A stretch of 64,000 bases of DNA, from positions 691,786-755,785 of the forward strand of contig JAJVDF010000378.1 in assembly GCA_022410635.1 (NCBI GenBank). The letters are read 5' to 3'. Position 1 is the first letter of the stretch; each line of letters starts with the position of its first letter. Shown here piece after piece: positions 56,070-64,000 of the stretch. Below the pieces are notes generated by a model. That model was not told the origin of the DNA and did no database searches. It worked only from the letters and a program-made list of their open reading frames with translations. Position numbers and translations under genes: made by a program. This DNA comes from Tretioscincus oriximinensis (Eukaryota; Chordata; Lepidosauria; Squamata; Gymnophthalmidae).

Positions 56070-57410
56070 GTACCATTTGGGATATGGCTAAAGCTTTTGT
56101 AAGAGGCCTATGTATATCCTCTTTATCTAATATAAGACGCCAAGAAAAAAATAGATATAAGGCCAACTTGAACCAAATCAAAATACTACAAGACCAATTT
56201 AAAAGAACACGTAATGTAGCAATAAAAGAGCAGCTAGATTTACTGATAATGGAGACTCATAAGAAGGACGAAATAGATTTTGAAAGCAAAATGATGTATG
56301 CTAAAGGCAACTTTAAAATGTGGGGAATTAAAGGTATGAAAAGCCTTGCCCATTTTTTAAAACATAAAAAAGATGCTCAAAGAATTGCTCAAATTAGGAA
56401 TAGAGATGGCAATATAATTAAAGGAGAAGGGATAAGGAAAGTATTTCAGCAATTTTATGCCAATCTCTATGGTGAAAAAGTTCGGAAGGGTTCTGAAATT
56501 ATGAATAAAAAATTGACGGATCAACAAAGGACCGAATTAAACAGTCCAATTACAATGCAAGAGGTCGAATGTACACTTCGTTCGCTTAAAAAAGATAAAG
56601 CACCTGGCTCAGATGGCCTAACAGCTGCTTTCTATATGACCTTTCAAGATACGGTCAAACATCAATTGTTAAATGTGTTTAATGAGGTGTTGTTAGATGG
56701 TAAAGTTCCAAGATCATGGTTAGAAGCGGAAGTAGTTGTTTTCCTAAAAAAAGGACGGGACCCGATNGACCCACAATCGTATAGGCCAATTTCATTATCT
56801 AACGATGATTATAAAAATTTTATGAGAATTATAGCCAAAAGAATGGACAGATTTATGACATCCCTTTTAAAAGATGACCAGTACGGTTTCCTTAAAGGAA
56901 AACATATAGGTAAACCCATAAAAATTGTAACTAGTGTTTTACACCATGCACAAAAAAGTAAAAAACCATTGGCCTTGTTAAAACTCGATGTACTTAAGGC
57001 ATTCGATTCTGTAGACCACAGATATCTATGGGAGGTCTGTGAGAAAATGAACTTCGGACAGAGAATAATAAGAACAATTAAACAAATATACAGCGGTAAC
57101 ATAGTTAAGATCAGAATCAATGGCGATTTATCAGATGCTGTTGAGATCAAAAATGGAACACGTCAAGGTTGCTCTCTATCTCTATATCTATTTTTATTGG
57201 CAATAGAACCCCTCGCCAACTTAATAAGATCTTGTAACGATTTTGGGGGTATCGGATAGGCGGGGAGGAAATAAAAATTAACCTATATGCCAATGACGCC
57301 ATAATNGTTACTGAGGAGCCAGAGCTTATGATTGAGAAAATAATTAATATTACACATTTGTTTGCAGACAACTCAGGGCTAAAAATAAATGTACAAAAAT
57401 CAGAAATCAT
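56070..57410 (+). pseudogene. L1 ORF2 reverse transcriptase segment, inverted
   Basis: Plus-strand frame 56018-57259, real from WDMAKAFVRGLCISSLSNIR onward. It holds FKMWGIKGMKSLAHFLKHKK, FYANLYGEK, LRSLKKDKAPGSDGLTAAFY, YRPISLSNDDYKNFMRIIA, DDQYGFLKGKHIGKP, LLKLDVLKAFDSVDH (first catalytic Asp) and IKNGTRQGCSLS. One base change of frame near 57250 then gives INLYANDAI, where the usual YADD or FADD is YAND, and LKINVQKSEIIYKN. The long open frame (over 390 codons) suggests a young copy. It is opposite in strand to the endonuclease and C-terminus on either side. Confidence 0.88.
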
Positions 57411-58117
57411 TTATAAAAATGTATCGGCATTGATTCTCTGATCGTAATATTTCCAATTATTGGTGCATGGTCAGATAACCATATGGGATCGGTTTCTACA
57501 TTTTGAATGGAACTTTGATTAAATCTACCTATTAACATATAATCGATCCTTCGAAAGCATTGGTGGCGCCCTGAGTAATAAGTCGTCGGTCGATCTCGAA
57601 TATCCGTCTGGTCGTAAATATCTATTAGCCCAAAGTTATCCATTTCTTGACTTCTAAAGTCAGACCTATGTATCCCAAGTTCCAAATTTAAGTCCGCATC
57701 AACGACGATCTCCCCGGCGGCAAATCTCTTTAGTTTCTTCATCGTTTTTCTAATGAATCTTTTTTGCCCAGTGTTAGATACATAAATTGATGCCATAGTA
57801 ACTTTAGTGCCCTTAAGCATCCCTTTTATAAAGATGAACCTTCCTTCTTGGTCTCTTTTTTCTTCGTCTAATACAAAAGGTACATTGTTTTTTAGTAAAA
57901 TGGCCATACCCCGCGACTTATTTGTCCCTCTAGACTCGTATATATTATCCCAACCGTGCATNTTGATCAAGGGTTTATTATCTCTTTTCCCCTTANGACT
58001 TTCTTGTATCATCAGCACATTTAGATCTCTCATACGTGCCAGCTTTTGCAGTCGAAATAATTTGAATTGGGGCCCCAATCCATTAACGTTTAATGTTGCA
58101 CATTTTAGCTCTATCAT
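57407..58117 (-). pseudogene. L1 ORF2 endonuclease domain
   Basis: A 236-codon open frame from the ORF2 start (MIELKCATLNVNGLG). LMIQES, with the catalytic Glu, is followed by SRGMAILLKNNVPF, VDADLNLELG (usual GGDFN position changed) and RRIDYMLI. The SDHAPIIGNITI block with the catalytic Asp-His closes it. It ends at PIHFYK, where the inverted RT segment joins. APE-type endonucleases nick the target at TTTT/AA-like sites. Two Ns lie in the frame. Confidence 0.88.
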
Positions 58118-58443
58118 AATGGTTTTCTTGTCTCATCACTGTGCAATTATACCTCAGGTTATTTGTTAATTTAGTCTCTCTGCATATATCTCCCCATTCC
58201 CAAGAGGAATCCCTGAATAGGGAAGCCTCTAGACACTTACCCAGTGTGCCTACGAAGCTGGGGCCTATGTACTGCGTTTCCCTAGGGGACTAGGTCTGGA
58301 ACGTTTATTACAACCTTAATTAAAAATTTCTATAATAATAAGCAATTCTTAACAATTAACAATGCGTCTATTAGAACTCTAAAACAGTCAAAATATATTC
58401 ATAACCAACCTTATATTGTATAACATTTATTTATTCATTTATT

Positions 58444-58501
<58 letters not shown>

Positions 58502-58534
58502 CTATACCAAGCATATAATTATACCATTCAAGTC
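58118..58534 (-). other. inter-ORF region of the L1, with (TA)n
   Basis: The spacer between ORF1 and ORF2 holds a (TA)25 microsatellite at 58447-58497. Spacers of this kind in L1s are usually short, so the TA run has lengthened it. Confidence 0.75.
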
Positions 58535-59205
58535 TTATCTCTTATTTTTGTGCAGCGATTTCTTAGCTGGAGGCTTTGTTTTTCTCGGTCTTCGCTCCGT
58601 GGTCTGTTCTATATCCTCAGTTTGCTGGTTGTCCTCCTCTATTTCTCCTTCTTCTTCACCGACGTTGTTTTTGAGTTCTTCCTGTAAAAGCCGAATCATT
58701 TCTTCTCCCTCCTCCACTGTCTTGTAAGTCTTCCCTTGAAAGTGAATTAGAATGGCAATGGGGAAAATCCATTTGAATCGTACTCCAAGTTCTTCCATCC
58801 TTCGGCAGATTGGTTGGAGCTCAAATCTTTCTTTGATTGTTTGTCTCGCCAAGTCCATGTACACCTCCACTCTCTGTCCCTTAAAAGTCAGATTATCTTT
58901 ACTTCTTAATATTCTGTATACTTTATCACGAGTAGTTTCACGAGCAAATGCAACAATCACATCAGGTGTTATTCTCCATTGTTTCGACATATTCATTATT
59001 CTGTGAGCCCTATCAATTTCAGTTATTTCAATTTCTATCCCCAGCTCCTTCCACCACTCTACACAGGCATTGATAAGCTGTGAAGCAGGTATTCCTTCGG
59101 GAAAAAATTTAATTCTGAGGTTCCGGCGTTTCATCCTATTGATAATGTCCACTACTAAATCTTTCGTTTCTCTTATTTCTTTTTTATTAATCTCACTCTG
59201 GAACT
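58535..59205 (-). pseudogene. L1 ORF1, C-terminal two thirds
   Basis: A 205-codon open frame, extended upstream without a stop to about 59205 (SEINKKEIRETKDLVVD). RRNLRIKFFPEGIPASQLI marks entry to the RRM. ELGIEIEITEIDRAHRIMN and DVIVAFARETTRDKVYRILR follow, the RNA-binding C-terminal domain. It ends in an acidic Glu-rich stretch and a basic tail (RRPRKTKPPAKKSLHKNKR). The coiled coil is absent because the element is 5'-truncated. ORF1 protein binds L1 RNA. Confidence 0.87.
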
Positions 59206-60310
59206 ATTCCTAATGTTATGGATCCCAGCAGAAGTCCAGCTGTCCTGAAACAAGGCATCCCATATTTGGGAAAGTTATTCTAGGAGTAGCACTTGACCTG
59301 TACAAAACTAAGGCTTCAGAGGCTGCTTCCACACACTGGGCTAAAACCCACTCCTACCTTTGATAGTGGGTGGGGGCTGCCTGAATTGCTCACATGGTGG
59401 CCGCCATAGGTGAGAGGGAAGGTATACCACCCTTCTGTACTCTCCCTGGCTTATTTCATTTCTTAATAGATTGCAGATGATCTTTTTAAAAAAGGTTTAC
59501 AGCCATACTAGGCCAGATCACCATTCTGAACAGTGTAGGACAAATGTTCTCTCCAATGCAGATAATAGGTATTACCAGGGTACTAGAGTGTAGAAGAGAC
59601 AATTAGAGATATTTAAAGAAATGAACACCTGTTAATAGCAAACACAAACTTCAATTTTTTTTTAAAAAAAATAGGATTACTGCTGTGTTTTTGCATGCAA
59701 GAAAGACAAAGTATTAAAGAAGTGGAACCACAGAGAATATAAGATTGATTTTCATCTGATCTTTCAGACTCTTCGGTAACTTATTAATCATCACCATATT
59801 TATGTGTTCAAGATCAAAACAAAACCAGCAACAGCAGCTTTATGAACATTTTCATTCAAAACTAAGAGGACAAAATTGGAAGATAATATTCAGAGAAGTG
59901 AACACATTTTCTTTGTGTCAATATGGCATTTGATTTACATTATAGAGCTTCTCATTTTTGTGGCCTTTGGATATGACCAATTGATTGAATTGTTAATGCT
60001 CCACATATTTTATCATGGAATTACCTCAGCCTATTTCAGATCTGAGCTGCCCAAGATATTTATTGGAAGCAACAACTGTGAATTACAAAACAAATTTCTT
60101 TTTCATGTTCTAAAACATAATAGAGCCTTTACTATGAAGAAGACACTTATAACTCTGGACATGTATATTCACACTCTTTACAACAAATTGTGGCAAATCC
60201 TTAAAGGCCTTGGTCACAACATTCCTCAAGTAAATAATCTCTGCATACTTTTCCCAACCAGAACTGTATTTAAAAGTGTTTGAGTTTTTCTGTACTTATC
60301 TTAAATCAGA
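59206..60310. other. no gene recognised
   Basis: 59325-59400 has AGGCTGCTTCCACACACTGG, recalling the ends of the MITE at 21291. A 135-codon plus ORF at 59876-60283 is the longest unexplained frame of the window. It shows one hydrophobic stretch near its start and no recognisable domain, and its AT-rich composition matches its surroundings. Confidence 0.4.
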
Positions 60311-60475
60311 AACATAAGAACATAAGAACATAAGAACATAAGAAGAGCCATACTGGATCAGGCCACAGCCCATCGAGTCCAGCATTCTGTGTCACACAGA
60401 GGCCCACCAGATGCACCTGGGCAGTCCGAACAGAGGAAAGCAAAATATGCTGCTCCTGTTCGTGACTCCCTGTAA
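60311..60475 (-). mobile_element. CR1-clade LINE 3' end with four octamer repeats
   Basis: The plus strand begins with four AACATAAG units (60311-60342), then AAGAGCCATACTGGATCAGG and CCACAGCCCATCGAGTCCAG. It is cut near GACTCCCTGTAAA. Close to the 33543 copy, so relatively young. Confidence 0.9.
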
Positions 60476-62061
60476 AGTCAGTTTCAAGGCCTTAATATGC
60501 ATCTATGAAGTCCAACTTACTGCTGGCATGCTTGATAAATTCTGTTTTCGATTACCTGTGATCTAGTCCATAGTCTTGGCTACCTCCTAGAATACCACAG
60601 ATTCAGTTTCAATGGCACACTAACCTACATTGCCAAAATTGGTCACAGGCAAGGAACTTTGCTTTCTAACCCTTCAGTACACCTAGATTCCAATCCCAAA
60701 TTTGGGATGGAGGATGGTCTGGATAAGGACATTATGTCTTTCCATTACCTGAACTAGCAGACCTTTTTGATTCAGACTTACTGGTTCAAACCTCAGACAA
60801 ATAACTACAAAAAGGCCCTTTGTTTATCTTTTCTTTACCCTTCTGTACCTTTATCCTTTCATGTGAGGTATGTAGATCTGAAAGAGTCAAATATATTGTC
60901 TGAAGATGGATGCTTATTTGAATTTTTATGTCTATTTATGCGGCTGGCTAGTTGTTTCAAAAGACCAGGTAGTAGTAGCTTGCACAGGTCAGTATTGATT
61001 TGATGGCTTCATTTAAAGTCAATTTGTTCTCAGAAAAATCTTCTTTTCACATCACCTTTGATGTGAATTGTTTTGATGAAATACTTTATTCATTACCAAA
61101 TATCATGGCATGGCATGAATTATTTTGGGAAAGCTTCATCACATTAAATAATTAGTTACACAGTTGATTTTGTGATTTCTGAAATCTAAAGGTCTTTTAG
61201 GCATACAAAATTAGTTGGATAGTAGCTTTTTGATTTCTGTTCTAATTTCAAAGCCATCACATCCATCTCAATAATCTAGATTCACAGATTTTACCACAGC
61301 AAATGGCTGCAGCTGTAGTAGGGAACCTGAAATTCAAGGTAGGGATAAAAAATGTTGTGCTTGAACAGGTTTGCACTAACTTTGCTCAGATTAATAATTC
61401 ATACTTTTTATCTCATTCAGGTCACTTCAAAAAGTCCATTATATGTATATTTTCTGTACACTCAGTAAATTTTGTAGCTCTTAAGGCCCATGCAATGAAA
61501 AATAGACTTGAAAAGCTATAACACCATCAACACATTAATATTTATGTAGCTCTTTTCATGATAAACTTTCCAAACTGCTCAACAGTAAAATAAAGTGAAA
61601 GAAGGCATGAGCAGAATGCAGTGGTTGTGAATTGAAAAATCATTTCAAAAAAACAAAGCAGAAATAAATCTGCAAGAAAATTTTGCCAAAGCTTATCCCC
61701 AAGTACAAATTTAAGGAGTCCAGGTTTAAGAAGCAAATTGTTAATATACACTTCGTCTAATGAACAAGAGTCTCTATCTAAAACTGCTTTATGTTGTTTC
61801 CGCATGCAAGAGTATTCCAAAATCCCTCATCCCTCCTAGAATGGTTAGTCTTCACTGGACAAAGTAAGGAAGTGTGAGAGGATACCAGAAATGGAGTTCT
61901 ACCTACACTACCATTGTGAGGATTTTTCTGCTGAATATAGCTCACTGGGAGATCTTTATTCATTCATAAACGCTTCACTCTTTATCAAGAGTCTTTCAGT
62001 GTATCTAACTATGCAGTACTTAGATGATAAAAACAACAAAAGTAAAACAGCATAGAAAAAA
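60476..62061. other. no gene recognised
   Basis: AT-rich sequence without recognised elements; ORFs below 93 codons. Confidence 0.45.
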
Positions 62062-62275
62062 AATAACATAAGAACATAAGAAGAGCCATACTGGATTGGG
62101 CCACAGCCCAGCTAATCCAGCATTCTATGTCACATGGAGGCCATCCAGATGCAGTCTGAACAGAGGAAAGCAAAATATGCACCTGTTCATGACTCCCTGC
62201 AAATGGNATTTCAGGAGTCCTGCCTGTTGCTCCATCNAAGAGGCAGCATCCAGACATTCATCCTAGTAACCATTT
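62062..62275 (-). mobile_element. CR1-clade LINE 3' end, 5'-truncated
   Basis: The plus strand reads AACATAAGAACATAAGAAGA, then GGCCACAGCCCAGCTAATCC. A small deletion removes the CACCTGGG word near 62152. It ends near ATCCTAGTAACCATTTG. Confidence 0.87.
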
Positions 62276-63269
62276 GTTTTTATTTTATATTTATACGCAA
62301 CCCCCTTTTTATAGAACTGGTAGGAGTGTTTAAATACTTTCTCTCCCAATTAAGCATCTGGCTAGTAGATTTTGAAACAAATGCCATTTTTGAATAGTGT
62401 TCAAGTAAGATTCCATTTTATTAATCCACTTCAGTGTGATGCCATTATAATGTATGGAGATTTAAATGTGCTAGCTACAACGAATGAATCTTTATGGGCA
62501 TTTTTACATTAATTCAGAGTCAGCGTGTATGCNAGGTAGATTTAAACAAACCATCTGTTTAACTATTGCCATATTTTTTGTATACCAACTAATTACTTGT
62601 AATATATTTCAGGCATCTGTTTGTTAACAGAATACAACCTCTTAAATCTATTAAGCAGGTGGCACGCATTTTAAGTCAAAATACTTTAATTATTTTTCTG
62701 AAGTATGGGATTACATAAATAGTATATTTTATCAGGTTTGAATCTTAGACATCCAGAAGGAATCATGTCTAAAGAAACCTGGTGTGGCTGTTGCACTGGT
62801 TNCTTGCCATCCAATGGCATAGATGCATTGACTTGCTTTGGCTGGAGGAAAGGAGACCTGACTGACAACTGCATCTGCTATTTACTGCTTCTGCCTTTCC
62901 CCAACACGGTTGCCACAAAAAGGAGTTTTAATGGGTATGGTAAAGAGGGAATTCTAGCTGAAGCTGCATGCACTAGAAGATGCACTTGGTGAATCCCCTC
63001 TTTTGCTGCTGCAGTAGTGTCCTGTTTTTATGCTGCAGCCCTATCCCCCAGATTTTGTATAATTTTATAAAGTTTTACTGCCTGTTACAAACTTCTTTGA
63101 GCAATTTTAAAATAAATATGAATGGAAAATAGAAATCAGTCCCAATGTCTCATCATATAGGTCACTTATTTTAAAGATTAGGCACGAGGATCATCATTTT
63201 ATGCTTGAGACTCTAAAACTGCTGCTTTGGGCCTTTCTGTAAACCAGCGAATGGTATGGCTCTGGTCTC
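62276..63269. other. no gene recognised
   Basis: Unique-looking sequence. An 84-codon plus ORF at 62738 shows no known domain. Confidence 0.45.
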
Positions 63270-63560
63270 TTCTCATCTTCTGTCTTGAAAGACAGTGTTT
63301 AAGAGATGATCTGACTGAAGTATGTAAAAACAGGCATGGGATGGATAAGGTGAATAGAGAATCTCACACACAATACTAAGACAAGAGGGTATTCCTTGAT
63401 ACTGATGGGCAGAAGATAAGAAGAAATAAGGGAAAGTATTTTTTTTCACCCAGGGGGCCATTTGTCTCTGGAATTTACTTCCAGGTGGTGGTATCTAGCA
63501 GCCTGGATAGCTTTAAGACAGGATTAGATAGAAACTGCAATTGGACTAGTTCTAGCTGGT
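63270..63560 (+). mobile_element. old CR1-clade LINE ORF2 C-terminal fragment
   Basis: Plus-strand homology to 32340-32600: AGAGATGATCTGACTGAAGT, then GGCATGGGATGGATAAGG, GGGAAAGTATTTTTTTTCAC and GGAATTTACTTCC. Deletions and substitutions are frequent, so this is an old copy. Confidence 0.75.
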
Positions 63561-63832
63561 CCACTTCTCTCTCTCTCCCCCCCCCCGACAAATGCAGAAA
63601 CAGCAACTCTTTGATACTGTTATTTAAAAATTGTTATCCTATTATGAAGTACGGTTTGTAGATTAATTTTAATCTGCACAAAGTATGCAAAGCTCAGGGT
63701 TTTCAGGAAAAAATGAAAGAAATTAACTGCAGCTACCTATGATACACCTGGAACTGCCTCGGAGGCAAGTGTGAAAAAACCCTTAGATTCTACATACCCT
63801 TTTGACTGGGATAGAAGCAAGAGTTGAATAGG
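63561..63832. other. no gene recognised
   Basis: AT-rich spacer with a short TCTCTCTCTCCCCCC run near 63568-63588. Confidence 0.5.
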
Positions 63833-64000
63833 CAACTGAGATGAAAGTAGTCAGACCCGGGATGGAGCAACAGGCAGGACTCCTGAAATACCATTTGCAG
63901 GGAGTCATGAACAGGTGCATATTTTGCTTTCCTCTGTTCAGACTGCATCTGGTGGGCCTCTGTCTGACATAGAATGCTGGATTAGATGGGCTGTGGCCCG
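63833..64000 (+). mobile_element. CR1-clade LINE 3' end, cut by the window edge
   Basis: GGGATGGAGCAACAGGCAGG, then CTCCTGAAATACCATTTGCA and GGTGCATATTTTGCTTTCC. GAATGCTGGATTAGATGGGC ends at the window edge. A short deletion removes the CCCAGGTG word. It is the plus-strand 3' UTR of the CR1 family. Confidence 0.88.

Larger units (their letters stand above)
55352..59205 (-). mobile_element. L1-clade LINE with inverted internal RT segment
   Basis: Minus-strand element. The plus-strand T-rich run at about 55352-55376 is its poly(A) end. The order along the minus strand is ORF1 C-terminal part (59205-58535), endonuclease (58117-57407), RT segment in reverse (57410-56070), then ORF2 C-terminus and 3' UTR (56065-55352). 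Parts of the linker after the endonuclease and of the RT thumb are missing at the two inversion joints. The 5' end is cut within ORF1. No target duplication was found. It resembles the L1 fragment at 24389 more than the L1 at 3764. Confidence 0.85.

Noticed and set aside
56809..57410. Minus-strand ORFs of 113 and 87 codons over the L1 RT
   Set aside because: Shadows of the RT frame on the plus strand.
57407..59205. Separate older L1 into which another L1 inserted
   Set aside because: Below the poly(A) end at 55352 no L1 sequence continues, and the missing linker between endonuclease and RT is short; one rearranged element is simpler, though not proven.
59876..60283. 135-codon ORF as a host gene
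   Set aside because: No recognisable domain, AT-rich composition like its surroundings, and no splice or promoter support.

Overview
This window looks like intergenic (possibly intronic) nuclear DNA of a squamate reptile, probably a lizard or gecko. The evidence is the mix of repeats: CR1-clade LINEs ending in TTATGTTC octamers, L1 LINEs with separate ORF1 and ORF2, a BovB-type RT fragment, tRNA-headed SINEs with TTC tails, tyrosine-recombinase (Ngaro/DIRS-like) retrotransposons carrying an SGNH hydrolase, and many short inverted-repeat DNA elements. The species cannot be fixed from sequence alone. The assembly is draft quality: single Ns are scattered throughout, and one 215-N gap lies inside a TTC microsatellite.

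Layout. 1-800 is a CR1 endonuclease fragment. 3105-9885 is an old CR1 (minus strand) split by a nearly full-length dead L1 (3764-9658, 12-bp target duplication), which itself holds a small CR1 3' end (5765-5876). 9939-10515 is a CR1 with an inverted 5' part. 13157-13751 is a SINE with an expanded TTC tail and the gap. 16665-17212 is an old CR1 with a younger CR1 fragment inside. 20745-20929, 21291-21671, 25604-26029 and 38571-38721 are short inverted-repeat elements. 24389-25560 holds an L1 3' end and a BovB fragment. 31672-33000 is a SINE split by a CR1. 33543-34197, 38967-39425, 60311-60475, 62062-62275, 63270-63560 and 63833-64000 are further CR1 3' pieces. 45204-45589 is a Tigger-type inverted-repeat element containing five 42-bp tandem units.

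The richest part is 45650-53170. A GC-rich, promoter-like stretch with a possible tiny first exon (45650-45920) is followed by a Ngaro-like retrotransposon on the plus strand: leader repeats, Gag with zinc knuckle, RT, RNase H, tyrosine recombinase and SGNH hydrolase. It has several frameshifts and a deletion that joins the recombinase to the hydrolase. A second, shorter relative lies tail to tail with it on the minus strand, and a third 3' piece lies at 37170-37790. 55352-59205 is a second L1 whose RT segment is inverted inside the element.

No complete host gene, tRNA, rRNA or CRISPR array is supported. Every long open frame that could be recognised belongs to a broken retroelement. Together the features record successive insertion events rather than a working pathway. 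The items most worth checking are the candidate promoter and exon at 45.7-45.9 kb, the hairpin at 41972-42039, the internally inverted L1, the CR1 5' inversion, and the CRE-bearing minisatellite.
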